Source: an uncultured bacterium (lineage in GTDB: Bacteria; Spirochaetota; UBA4802; UB4802). From it: a DNA stretch of 45,333 nt. The notes below the pieces were generated by a model. That model made no database searches. It was given only the letters and a program-made list of their open reading frames with translations, and had not been told where the DNA came from. Of the stretch, positions 33,416 through 41,114 are shown in pieces (the first letter of the stretch is position 1; every line of letters starts with the position of its first letter). Where the stretch lies: contig CALEUQ010000007.1 of assembly GCA_937920495.1 (NCBI GenBank), positions 1 through 45,333 of the forward strand, given 5' to 3'. The position numbers were made by a program, and so were the translations under genes.

Positions 33416-35143
33416 ATGAGAATGTCACGCTACCTTATACCAACCTTAAAAGAGGATCCTGCAGATGCAGTGATAACAAGCCATAAGCTAATGATACGTG
33501 CAGGACTTATTCGTAAGGAATCAGCAGGTATGTATATGTATTTGCCTCTGGGATTGAGAGTACTGCAAAAGATCATCAATATAATACGCCAGGAGATGAA
33601 TAAAGCAGGAGCGCTTGAATTTTTGATGCCCGAGCTTACTAATGCTGATTTATGGAAGGAATCAGGACGCTGGCATACTATGGGTCCAGAGATGATTAGA
33701 ATAAAAGATCGCAATGGTCTTGAATATGCGCTGGCACCAACGCATGAGGAAGCATTTACCAATGCTATACGCATGATAGTTACCTCATACAGGGATTTGC
33801 CGGTTAATGCGTATCAAATTAATACAAAATTTCGGGATGAGATTCGCCCACGTTTTGGTGTTATGCGTAGCAAGGAATTCATTATGAAGGATGCATATTC
33901 TTTTGACATTGATGAAACGGGGCTTGAACGTTCGTACCAGACAATGCGCCAGACGTACCGCAACATATTTAAGCGATGTGGATTGGATACAATTCCGGTA
34001 GAAGCCGATACAGGTTCAATGGGTGGCAGCGACTCGGAAGAATTTATGGTGGCATCCGAAGTGGGTGAAGAGATTCTGCTGTTATGCGATGCGTGCGGCT
34101 ATAAGTCTAATCAGGAAAGAGCCACCTGTCAATATGAACTATGGCCCAATAAAGAAAATGAAGAAGCGCTTGAAGCGGTTGACACTCCCAATGTGCGCAC
34201 AATTGATGAACTGGTACAGTTTTTTGGCTGCAGTGCACATAAATTTTTAAAAAGCCTGATTTATGTTGCTGACGGCACTCCGGTAATGGCTGTAGTTCCC
34301 GGGGATCGCGAAATAAACGAAGTGAAGCTAAAAAATGCACTTGGTGCGGTTGAACTGGAGCTTGCACCAGACCTGGTTGTGGAGGAAGTGACCGGTGCCC
34401 CTGTTGGTTTTGCAGGGCCTATCCTGCAAGAAGGCAAAACGATACGTATAATCTTTGATACTCAGGTACAACATATTTGTAATGCCATCACAGGAGCCAA
34501 TGAAAAAGACAAACATTATAAAGGAGTCAACCCCGGCAGAGATTTTACCATTACGGAAGAGGCGGATATTACACTTGTTGTTGCTGGCGATAAATGTCCA
34601 CATTGTGGGTATTCTCTTAAAGAGAAAAAAGGTATTGAGGTAGGGCACATTTTTAAGTTGGGCTATAAATACACAAAATCAATGAATGTTACAGTGCTGG
34701 ACCAGAATGGGAAGGCTATTACTCCTATCATGGGTTGTTATGGTATTGGCGTGAACCGCACCATGGCAGCCATAATTGAGCAGCATCATGATGCGCGTGG
34801 TATTATCTGGCCAATGAGCGTTGCACCATTTCATGTGCATCTGGTGAGTTTGGCTAAAAATGAAGCTGAAGAAGCCATGGCCAATGAGTTGTATTTGCTC
34901 TTGATGAAAGCAGGCATGGAGGTGCTGTACGATGACCGTAAGGCAAGTCCAGGATTTAAATTTGGCGATGCCGATTTGATTGGCATACCTATTCGCATTA
35001 CATTAGGGAAGGCTTTTTTTGGCGATAGTTACCAGGTAGAGGTCAAACTGCGAAACAAAGATGAAAAGATAATCATTGCTAAGGATTCTATAGTTACATA
35101 TTGTCATAATCTGATTACGGAGGGGTTGAAGGCGTTAGAATAG
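33416..35143 (+). CDS. proS: Prolyl-tRNA synthetase, bacterial type
   Basis: A 575-residue class II synthetase that charges tRNA-Pro. Motif 2 region RDEIRPRFGVMRSKEFIMKD near residue 140, the ATP-site region GCYGIGVNRTMAAIIEQHHD near 440 and the C-terminal anticodon-binding domain (VHLVSLAKNE to LRNKDEKI) are all present. Between motifs 2 and 3 (about 225-390) lies the editing (YbaK-like, INS) domain that removes alanine, which marks the bacterial form. The length is normal. The ATG is preceded by AGAGGGA, and a second ATG two codons in is possible. A GCGATAGTTA copy lies in the 3' part. Confidence 0.95.
   Translation: MRMSRYLIPTLKEDPADAVITSHKLMIRAGLIRKESAGMYMYLPLGLRVLQKIINIIRQEMNKAGALEFLMPELTNADLWKESGRWHTMGPEMIRIKDRNGLEYALAPTHEEAFTNAIRMIVTSYRDLPVNAYQINTKFRDEIRPRFGVMRSKEFIMKDAYSFDIDETGLERSYQTMRQTYRNIFKRCGLDTIPVEADTGSMGGSDSEEFMVASEVGEEILLLCDACGYKSNQERATCQYELWPNKENEEALEAVDTPNVRTIDELVQFFGCSAHKFLKSLIYVADGTPVMAVVPGDREINEVKLKNALGAVELELAPDLVVEEVTGAPVGFAGPILQEGKTIRIIFDTQVQHICNAITGANEKDKHYKGVNPGRDFTITEEADITLVVAGDKCPHCGYSLKEKKGIEVGHIFKLGYKYTKSMNVTVLDQNGKAITPIMGCYGIGVNRTMAAIIEQHHDARGIIWPMSVAPFHVHLVSLAKNEAEEAMANELYLLLMKAGMEVLYDDRKASPGFKFGDADLIGIPIRITLGKAFFGDSYQVEVKLRNKDEKIIIAKDSIVTYCHNLITEGLKALE
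35022..35031 (+). repeat. GCGATAGTTA motif copy inside proS
   Basis: An exact copy of the window-wide 10-mer, read GGCGATAGTTACC with flanks, encoding part of a Gly-Asp-Ser-Tyr stretch. Confidence 0.6.
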
Positions 35144-35178
35144 TAGATGAATGGGTATGGTGTGATATACTTATCTGT

Positions 35179-35325
35179 ATGGAAGAAGTCATTACGGTAA
35201 CTATAATACTACTTGCATCAGTATATAGTGTGTACTTTATTGCTTCAGCTTTCAGAAAACCACAGCAATGTGAGTGCGAGCATTGCCCTATTTCTGAGTG
35301 CAAGGAAAGAAAAGAGCGCCTGTAG
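35179..35325 (+). CDS. Small Cys-rich single-pass membrane protein
   Basis: A 48-residue protein. An N-terminal membrane helix (about 4-22, TVTIILLASVYSVYFIASAF) is followed by a short cytoplasmic tail with four cysteines in CECEHCPISEC and a very basic end. Size, helix-first layout and the CxCxxCPxxxC tail resemble the FeoB-associated Cys-rich membrane proteins, but no feoB is nearby. No good ribosome site is seen. Overlap of its end with the hairpin that terminates ssb from the other side is unusual. It may be co-transcribed with proS, which ends 35 bases upstream. Confidence 0.45.
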   Translation: MEEVITVTIILLASVYSVYFIASAFRKPQQCECEHCPISECKERKERL

Positions 35326-35333
35326 GGGCGCTC
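35302..35333 (-). terminator. Minus-strand intrinsic terminator after ssb
   Basis: GAGCGCC (35314-35320) and GGCGCTC (35327-35333) form a seven-pair stem with loop TGTAGG. Read on the minus strand it is followed by TTTTCTTTCC. It lies about 35 bases beyond the ssb stop and overlaps the last codons of the opposing small Cys-rich gene. Confidence 0.7.
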
Positions 35334-35366
35334 ATATAATCTGGAAGAGTTATTGTGTTTTACCTA

Positions 35367-35726
35367 TCAGGAGTTAGAAGATGGAACTGCTTCTTCATTG
35401 TGCTTGCTGTTGAGTGGTTCAATGAATTTAACCTGATTGGATACAAGTTTTAGCTTTGAGTGGAGTCTGCCAGTATCATCCTTCCATCTGTCCTGTCGTA
35501 GGCGGCCTGTTGCCTGAATCACACGCCCTTTCCTTATATTTTCGGCACACAGGTCTGCAAGTTTTTCCCATGTTTCAATATCAATAAAAGAAGATTTTGG
35601 TTTTGTTTCGCCTTTCACCGGGTGATCCATTGCAATGACAAATGTACACACGGATTTACCGGTTGTAGTTTTTCTTAAAATGGGATCATGAATAACTCTT
35701 CCTTCCAGATCGATTGGTTTTGACAT
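35367..35726 (-). CDS. ssb: Single-stranded DNA-binding protein (short form)
   Basis: A 119-residue OB-fold protein. LEGRVIHDPILRKTTTGKSV at the start and FIDIETWEKLADLCAENIRKGRVIQATGRL in the middle are typical SSB sequence. The tail is short and ends in PSSNS, without the DDDIPF-like acidic tip that recruits partner proteins. It may therefore be a secondary SSB or a PriB-like variant rather than the main replication SSB. The ribosome site AGGTGAT precedes the ATG. It stands alone and ends at a clear terminator. Confidence 0.85.
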   Translation of the reverse strand: MSKPIDLEGRVIHDPILRKTTTGKSVCTFVIAMDHPVKGETKPKSSFIDIETWEKLADLCAENIRKGRVIQATGRLRQDRWKDDTGRLHSKLKLVSNQVKFIEPLNSKHNEEAVPSSNS

Positions 35727-35936
35727 ATCATCACCTCACACATTAATAATTTTTAATGAAACTTTTCATTTATATACAACGCATGAGGTTGAAAAATTTA
35801 ACGGTTGGATAAAAAATTTTTTAAAAATTTTTAATTTTTTTTGCTATGTAACGTCCTGGTAAAAATTTGGAAAAGATGATTAAAAAAAGCATTGTACTCC
35901 TGCCCGATAATAGTAAAATTAAATGAGAAAATATCG

Positions 35937-36054
35937 CGATTTATTCCTTAAATAAAATTTGTGAACATAATAAGCATATTGTACACCCCCGCCGCTTTCG
36001 GCGGCGGGGGTGTACACTTTTTATTAACAAAATATTTTTAAGGAATTATTAGTG
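35937..36054 (+). mobile_element. Hairpin element, copy 2 (MITE-like)
   Basis: The best preserved copy, 118 bases. It has the same inverted ends (ATTCCTTAAA / TTTAAGGAAT) and the same outer blocks as copy 1. The central stem GTACACCCCCGCCGC (35981-35995) with GCGGCGGGGGTGTAC (36001-36015) is perfect over 15 pairs with loop TTTCG. The left border CGATTTATTCC and right border AAGGAATTATTAGTG are shared with copy 1. It is followed by the decayed accessory region. Confidence 0.75.
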
Positions 36055-36517
36055 AAAAATTATTATAATTAGGAGCACAATACTACAACCAAAGTATAAT
36101 AATTCAGAAAATAATTGTAACAACAATTTATTAGCAAGTAGCTATGAAGAAATAGTATAGAAGAAGTATCCCAAAAATCTACGGGCTGAAATGAAAGCAA
36201 AATTACAGCGATTATGGAATTGTGAAACACGGTTAGAGGCAGAGCGGTGATGGCGGTGGTATTTAAAGAACAGAACGAGTGGTGGAGCAAGAAAAGTCAT
36301 TGGAGTAGTAAATGATTATTATATTGCTGGTAGGTTTACACACTATTGTGGACTTGACCTTTGTTAGATGAAAGTTGCGTAGCAATTTCATTTTTTGGCG
36401 CGGAGGCCAAGGAGCGCCAGCGACGCAGCGGCTATGCTTTGTTATGCGAAGCGGTTGAATACCAAACAGTTTATACCGCATGAGCCATGGATGGCGAATG
36501 CGGGGTATTATTTTAAA
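36055..36517. other. Decayed region between hairpin element and unknown gene
   Basis: No intact gene. A broken plus-strand frame shows coding-like pieces (PKNLRAEMKAKLQRLWNCE near 36170-36230; KVIGVVNDYYIAGRFTHYCG near 36295-36355), interrupted by stops. I do not recognise the family. The inverted-repeat element at 36363-36447 lies at its end. Frames reading across that element on the minus strand are spurious. Confidence 0.4.
36363..36447 (-). repeat. Integron attC-like inverted-repeat site
   Basis: About 85 bases, far more GC-rich than its surroundings. Read on the minus strand it begins GCATAACAAAGCATAGC and contains the pairs GCTATGC/GCGTAGC (36431-36437 with 36377-36383, one wobble pair) and GCGCCA/TGGCGC (36414-36419 with 36396-36401). 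An outer RYYYAAC-like core (GCATAAC), an inner matching box and a foldable interior placed directly behind a gene is the layout of integron recombination sites. The opposite outer core is not a clean match (ATCTAAC in the same orientation), so this is only a candidate. Confidence 0.35.
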
Positions 36518-37198
36518 TTAAACTCCTCGGTTTAACCATAATGCCATATCAATAACTCTTAGATGTGATTCCTGGAATGTTTTAATATTTTCTTTATATT
36601 TATCAGCTAAACGCCATGCGAAATTTTGATATTCTGTAAATATTTTAATATCTTGATTTGAATTTTTTTCATTAATTCCAACAGCTTGCAAAACCATTTT
36701 ATCGAAAATAGAGATTTCATTAGGATATATAAAGTGTAAAATTGTTGTCCTTACAGGAAGTGAGGTATTAGATGATGCTCCATAAATTTTATACATATTA
36801 AATCTATTAATGAGTTCAACTATTTTATCAATGTTTCTATTAATAAATAGAGGTAAGTTCTTTATGTATGTAGTAAATTCATCACTTGTCTTACTTTGAA
36901 CTTTAGTATCGTTATATAATTTATAGCATACATTTTTAACTGCTGCAGGCTGTGAATATAATTTCCAATATAAAATTGCAATTAATAATTTAATTGGGAA
37001 ATTTTGTTCAGGATTCTTTTTGATAGATTTAAATATTTTATTTAGCTCTTTTACAATAAAATAATAACAATTCCTATCAGAAGATGGTTTTGGTTCGAAA
37101 TATTCTAAGTATATACTGTTTGAGTTAAATCTTCCACAATGCAAATCATAATCATTATACAAATTATCCCAATCATATTCAGTTAAAGGATCTTTCAT
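36518..37198 (-). CDS. Unknown AT-rich accessory protein, cassette-like
   Basis: A 226-residue cytoplasmic protein that I do not recognise, without signal peptide or membrane segments. It starts at the ATG with GGAG about ten bases upstream; an upstream in-frame ATG reads through a GC hairpin and is unlikely. The region around residues 150-175 (SLPVRTTILHFIYPNEISIF followed by DKMVLQAVG) resembles helical proteins with a T-x-L-H-F-x-x-P-x-x-x-x-I-x-D pattern that are often found as lone accessory genes. The gene is much richer in A and T than its neighbours. It sits between an attC-like site downstream and a GC hairpin plus broken recombinase upstream, which suggests acquisition as a mobile cassette. 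Confidence 0.6.
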   Translation of the reverse strand: MKDPLTEYDWDNLYNDYDLHCGRFNSNSIYLEYFEPKPSSDRNCYYFIVKELNKIFKSIKKNPEQNFPIKLLIAILYWKLYSQPAAVKNVCYKLYNDTKVQSKTSDEFTTYIKNLPLFINRNIDKIVELINRFNMYKIYGASSNTSLPVRTTILHFIYPNEISIFDKMVLQAVGINEKNSNQDIKIFTEYQNFAWRLADKYKENIKTFQESHLRVIDMALWLNRGV

Positions 37199-37223
37199 AT
37201 AATGCACTCCATTTATTTCTTCA

Positions 37224-37243
37224 GCCCGCCACCGAAGGCGGGC
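37224..37243. repeat. GC-rich hairpin upstream of the cassette-like gene
   Basis: GCCCGCC (37224-37230) and GGCGGGC (37237-37243) pair over seven bases with loop ACCGAA. On the minus strand it lies between GTTGTGC (about 37260-37270, a GTTRRRY-like core) and the gene start, and shares the flank CCTTGGCC with the attC-like site at 36363. Confidence 0.45.
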
Positions 37244-37274
37244 CAAGGTTCTTCTGCCGTTTCGCACAACTTCT

Positions 37275-37630
37275 TCATATCCGCACTACTTCGCTTTTTA
37301 TCCAATTTTGGAAGGGTAAGCGAAATACTGCAGATATACCATCTTTATATAATTGTATAATAGCATATGTTTTGGCCGGTAGTACTGTTTGTCTGTCTTT
37401 CCTTCCTTTTGAGTCTTTGAAAAAATTAACATTCTATCCTGGTCAATGTCTTCAGGTTTCAATTTTACTACTACGCTTACTCGTAACCCAGCTGAATATA
37501 CAATCATCAATATGGCCTTATGTGTAATTTTGTCAACTGAATTTATGATCTTTGCAATTTCTTCTTTGCTTAAAATTACTAAAAGCTTGTTATCCTTTGT
37601 TAGGTATGCGTAAAATTCTGCTACGCCTGC
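37275..37630 (-). pseudogene. Broken tyrosine recombinase (XerC/D or integron-integrase type)
   Basis: The first part reads LVILSKEEIAKIINSVDKIT then KAILMIVYSAGLRVSVVVKL and KPEDIDQDRMLIF, the region holding the first catalytic Arg of tyrosine recombinases (usual AGLRVSEVV). After a frameshift of one base near 37405 the next phase continues KDSKGRKDRQTVLP, the conserved Lys hairpin, then IIQLYKDGISAVF and stops at 37275. The N-terminal domain and the His-x-x-Arg...Tyr C-terminus are missing. It is thus truncated at both ends and frameshifted. It is in the same orientation as the cassette-like gene downstream. Confidence 0.7.
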
Positions 37631-37873
37631 TTAGTACCTGAACAAGAAAAAATCCTTGCATCAATCATTTGCTATTCATATATTTTGCTGTACTTAATGT
37701 GATGCTTACGATTAAATAAAGTTAGAATCTCTTTTATGGGGATAATTTTAACCCTAAAAAACGTAAAAAGGGATTTTTTACTATAAAAGTAACATCAGTA
37801 GTGATACAATACACTAATAACAATTACTATTTATTATTTCAAAGGTAAAGTTAACATATTTGAGAGGGGTATT
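37631..37873. other. Gap before the aminopeptidase gene
   Basis: AT-rich, without a gene. ACCCT and AGGGAT near 37751-37776 form a weak hairpin followed by TTTTTT. The ribosome site GAGAGGGG stands just before 37874. Confidence 0.4.
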
Positions 37874-39286
37874 ATGGCAGAAGAAAAAAAATCACCCAAT
37901 CAGCAATTACAGGAAAGGTTGAGTGTAAAAAAAGAAAGTGCGTGGATAAAATTGAAAGACAAAATTGAAGCAATATATAGCTTCTCGGAGACATATAAAT
38001 CATTTATGGGCAAAAATAAGACTGAGCGTCTGTGCATCCGCAGCATGATAGAGATGCTTGAAAAAGCTGGTTTTTCACAGATCCATGTACAGCACGAGTT
38101 AAAACCAGGCGTGGCAGTGTATAAAAATATCAAAGGCAAAAGCCTTATTGCCTGCAAGGTAGGCTCTGACCCCATGAAAGTGCGTATTATAGGCGCTCAT
38201 GTGGATTCACCACGTTTGGATTTAAAGCCATATCCTCTATATGAAGATGCAGAGGTAGCGCTTTTAAAATCACATTACTATGGTGGCATCAAGAAGTATC
38301 AGTGGGTCAATATACCATTAGCAATACACGGGGTGGCATTTACTAAAGAAGGAAAAACCGTTGAAATTCACATAGGCGAAAATCCAGATGAACCACGTTT
38401 CATAATCCCTGATTTGTTGCCACATCTGGCCAAAGATCAGATGAAAAAGACAGGTGAAAACATTATTGAAGGCGAAGAGCTTAATATTCTTTTTGCTCAT
38501 ATACCCATTGATGATACGGATATCAAAGAAAAGATAAAATGTAATGTATTGAAATACCTCAATGCTACGTATGGGCTGGTAGAAGAAGATTTCATAGCTG
38601 CTGACATAGAGCTTGTACCCGCATATCAGCCAGTGGATATAGGTATTGACCGAGGGCTTATAGCTGCGTATGGACAGGATGACAGAGTATGCGCATACAC
38701 TGCGCTCAGAGCACTCCTTGATGCAAATGATTGCAAAGAGACAGTGATACTGTATTTAGCTGACCGTGAAGAGATTGGCTCTATGGGTGACACAGGAGCG
38801 GAGAGTTTTGTATTTATAAATTTTATGCGGGAGTATATTAGAAAAACAGGTGTAACAGCAACATGGGATGAGCTCTTAGAAAACGCAGTTTCTATCTCTG
38901 CGGATGTGACAGGAGCGCTTGACCCAACATTTAAAAGCGTGAATGATCCCAACAATGTTTCGTATCTGGGACATGGGGTAAGCATTGAAAAATACGGCGG
39001 CCGAGGAGGTAAATATTCAACCAGCGAAGCTCATGCCGAGTACATGCACTATTTGCGCACATTAGCAGATACACATGGAATCCCCTGGCAGACAGGAGAG
39101 CAGGGCAAGATTGATGTAGGTGGTGGTGGAACAATTGCCATGTTCATGAGCCGCTATGGAATGGATTGTGTTGATGTTGGCCCCTGTGTGTTGGGAATGC
39201 ATTCACCATTTGAGGTGACATCAAAAGTAGATGTATATTGTACATATTTGTTCTATAAAGCGTTTTTGGAAGATTCAGGAATATAA
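37874..39286 (+). CDS. M18-family metalloaminopeptidase
   Basis: A 470-residue cytoplasmic aminopeptidase of the M18 (aspartyl aminopeptidase/LAP4) family. Metal-ligand regions are visible as GAHVDSPRLDLKP near residue 108 (His), GQDDRVCAYTAL near 267 (Asp), LADREEIGSMGDTGAES near 295 (catalytic Glu pair) and CVLGMHSPFEV near 440 (last His). The length matches the family, which forms large tetrahedral dodecamers. It removes acidic or neutral N-terminal residues from peptides. The ATG has GAGAGGGG upstream. It is followed by hairpin element copy 3, which may terminate it. Confidence 0.9.
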   Translation: MAEEKKSPNQQLQERLSVKKESAWIKLKDKIEAIYSFSETYKSFMGKNKTERLCIRSMIEMLEKAGFSQIHVQHELKPGVAVYKNIKGKSLIACKVGSDPMKVRIIGAHVDSPRLDLKPYPLYEDAEVALLKSHYYGGIKKYQWVNIPLAIHGVAFTKEGKTVEIHIGENPDEPRFIIPDLLPHLAKDQMKKTGENIIEGEELNILFAHIPIDDTDIKEKIKCNVLKYLNATYGLVEEDFIAADIELVPAYQPVDIGIDRGLIAAYGQDDRVCAYTALRALLDANDCKETVILYLADREEIGSMGDTGAESFVFINFMREYIRKTGVTATWDELLENAVSISADVTGALDPTFKSVNDPNNVSYLGHGVSIEKYGGRGGKYSTSEAHAEYMHYLRTLADTHGIPWQTGEQGKIDVGGGGTIAMFMSRYGMDCVDVGPCVLGMHSPFEVTSKVDVYCTYLFYKAFLEDSGI

Positions 39287-39294
39287 AATCTTCA

Positions 39295-39456
39295 CGTTTT
39301 ATTCCTTAAATGAAATTTGTGAACATAATAAATTTATTGTACCCTCCCGCCCCCTTCGGCGGCGGGGGATACACCTTTTTATTAATAAAATATTTTGGCT
39401 CATTCCGTAATTTTGAGGAAATTGAACAAAATATGAAATACCTTTTTGATGGATAA
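39295..39456 (+). mobile_element. Hairpin element, copy 3 (degenerate), and adjoining fragment
   Basis: From 39301 the left end ATTCCTTAAA and the left arm match copies 1 and 2 closely. The centre is a changed GC hairpin (CCCTCCCGCCCCC...GGCGGCGGGGG), followed by CCTTTTTATTAATAAAATATTTT. The right inverted end is lost at about 39396. There, without a break, a coding-like piece begins (GSFRNFEEIEQNMKYLFDG then stop at 39456), perhaps the tail of a gene that the element or a deletion disrupted. It lies nine bases after the aminopeptidase stop. Confidence 0.6.
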
Positions 39457-39497
39457 CCTTATTTCCAAAAAATCCGAAAAGAGAGAATTTTTTTACA

Positions 39498-40688
39498 TCA
39501 TTCATGGAACAGTTCATTAATTAATTCTTTGATGTTAATAGCCTTAATATGTTCATTAATGTAATATGGTATTGGTGTATTACACACAATATATGATTTA
39601 GTAACTTTATCTTTTCCATAGTAATCTATCAGTGCAAAAATATTTTTACAATCTTTTAATGTTGGATTCTCCGCTAATTTGCATTCAATGGCAATAATTT
39701 TTCCTGATGCCTGTTCAAGAATAAAATCTACCTCCTTACCGTAGACATCGCGCCAGTAATAGAGGTTGAGTCGTTTACCATAAAACGAATAGTGTTTTAT
39801 TATTTCATTTGCAATATAGTTTTCAAAAAAATACCCTGCCATTGCGGAATTTTGCAGTTGATATGCGGTTTCAAAACCACATAGAAAAGCTGCCAGTCCA
39901 GTATCAGTAAAATAGATTTTTGGTGATTTTATTATCCTTTTACCTCTATTTGCAAAATACGGTTCAACCAGATATACTGCACCTAATGTAGTTATTACAG
40001 ATAACCACTTTTTTGCAGTGTTAACTGAGATCCCGATATCACGTGTTATATCAGTATATGAAAGTAAGTTTGATATCCTTAATGCACATGAGCGCAAGAA
40101 AAGATTAAATTCACGCAAATTAGTGACATTGAGAACATTACGAACATCCCTTTCTAAATAGGTGGCAACATATGATGAATACCAGAGATTATAATTTTTG
40201 TTGGAAACATATAATTCGGGATACCCACCTAAAAAGATAAATTCGTTTTGTGAAACTGCAATATGGTTACTGGTCTCAAAAAATGAAAGAGGGTATAGCT
40301 GCATAATTGCACATCTGCCTGCAAGGCTTTCAGACACGCCCTGCATAATTGAAAAATTTTGTGAACCAGTTAATAAGTATTGTCCATTTTTTCTATTAGT
40401 ATCAATAGCAATTTTCAACCCCTGAAAAAGCTGGGGAACGTATTGAATTTCATCTATTATTAAAGGAGTGCTAAACCTCTGAATAAATTCAATTGTATTT
40501 GTAATAGCAGCATGCTGATTTGCAGGTAAATCAAGTGTAATATACGAAGCATACGGAAACATTTTTTTTAAAAGGGAAGTTTTCCCTACCTGCCTTAATC
40601 CTGTTATAAGTAACGCAGGGAATTGTTCAAAAGCCTGAGTGATAATTGCTTCAATTTTTCTTTCAATCCACATGCGGATATTTTGCAT
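39498..40688 (-). CDS. AAA ATPase with DUF4143 C-terminal domain
   Basis: A 396-residue protein of the AAA_14/DUF4143 type. Walker A is GLRQVGKTSLLKK near residue 33, Walker B is PLIIDEIQYVPQLF near 95, a sensor region is LLTGSQNFSIM near 126, and the C-terminal half has the nuclease-like fold mark YYWRDVYGKEVDFILE with IAIECKLAENPTLKD (D...ExK pattern). Such proteins are common in variable regions and their function is not established; links to defence or toxin-antitoxin behaviour have been proposed. The start could also be the ATG five codons later, since neither has a ribosome site. A palindrome covers the first ATG. Confidence 0.85.
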   Translation of the reverse strand: MQNIRMWIERKIEAIITQAFEQFPALLITGLRQVGKTSLLKKMFPYASYITLDLPANQHAAITNTIEFIQRFSTPLIIDEIQYVPQLFQGLKIAIDTNRKNGQYLLTGSQNFSIMQGVSESLAGRCAIMQLYPLSFFETSNHIAVSQNEFIFLGGYPELYVSNKNYNLWYSSYVATYLERDVRNVLNVTNLREFNLFLRSCALRISNLLSYTDITRDIGISVNTAKKWLSVITTLGAVYLVEPYFANRGKRIIKSPKIYFTDTGLAAFLCGFETAYQLQNSAMAGYFFENYIANEIIKHYSFYGKRLNLYYWRDVYGKEVDFILEQASGKIIAIECKLAENPTLKDCKNIFALIDYYGKDKVTKSYIVCNTPIPYYINEHIKAINIKELINELFHE

Positions 40689-40701
40689 TATAAATGCAAA
40701 A
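40681..40701. promoter_or_regulatory. Palindrome over the start of the DUF4143 ATPase gene
   Basis: TTTTGCAT (40681-40688) and ATGCAAAA (40694-40701) form a perfect eight-base inverted repeat with a TATAA centre, which includes the ATG. It could be an operator or an mRNA hairpin that hides the start codon. Confidence 0.45.
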
Positions 40702-40714
40702 AAGTCAATTATAT

Positions 40715-41050
40715 TTATGGATTAAGACGGCTGTGTAAAATCTCCATTATTTCTTTGATAAGCCCTAAATATTCGTTCTGGGCAGTAACAAACTCTTTTA
40801 CAAGGGGCTTCTCTGTCAACGCTTCGCGCAGTTCTACTGAGACAGGATCATTTTCTATGTTTATCTCACCTGCTTCCATTTTCTGGTTTAACTTTTTGCC
40901 ATGTTCAACCAGTCGCGATAGTAACTGTAGAGCTTCTTTATCGTCATTCATCTGGTGTAGCAGTGTAAAATAGCGTGTTGCCACCGGATGTTCTGCAATG
41001 CTATCGGCAAGTTCCATAGCTTTTTGTTTTATATCATCAAAATCACTCAT
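40715..41050 (-). CDS. YlbF/YmcA-family protein
   Basis: A 111-residue helical protein. The pattern DIKQKAMELADSIAEHPVAT, then RYFTLLHQMNDDKEALQLLS, then LVKEFVTAQNEYLGLIKEIM is that of the YlbF/YmcA (com_ylbF) family. In Bacillus its members form a complex that affects RNase Y, competence and biofilm. In other phyla the role is unknown. The start is supported by AGGAG six to seven bases upstream. It lies upstream of, and in the same direction as, the DUF4143 ATPase gene. Confidence 0.7.
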   Translation of the reverse strand: MSDFDDIKQKAMELADSIAEHPVATRYFTLLHQMNDDKEALQLLSRLVEHGKKLNQKMEAGEINIENDPVSVELREALTEKPLVKEFVTAQNEYLGLIKEIMEILHSRLNP

Positions 41051-41114
41051 TTTTTACTCCTGCAATGTACTATGACGGATCTACCCAATAATAGGGAAAG
41101 ATTGGTTACACTAC

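Noticed and set aside
36263..36481. Minus-strand frame of 72 codons over the attC-like element
   Set aside because: It is a read-through of the GC-rich inverted repeat and flanking debris, with no ribosome site.
33174..39396. The three hairpin elements considered as a CRISPR array
   Set aside because: The copies are kilobases apart with genes between them, and there are no regular spacers or cas genes.
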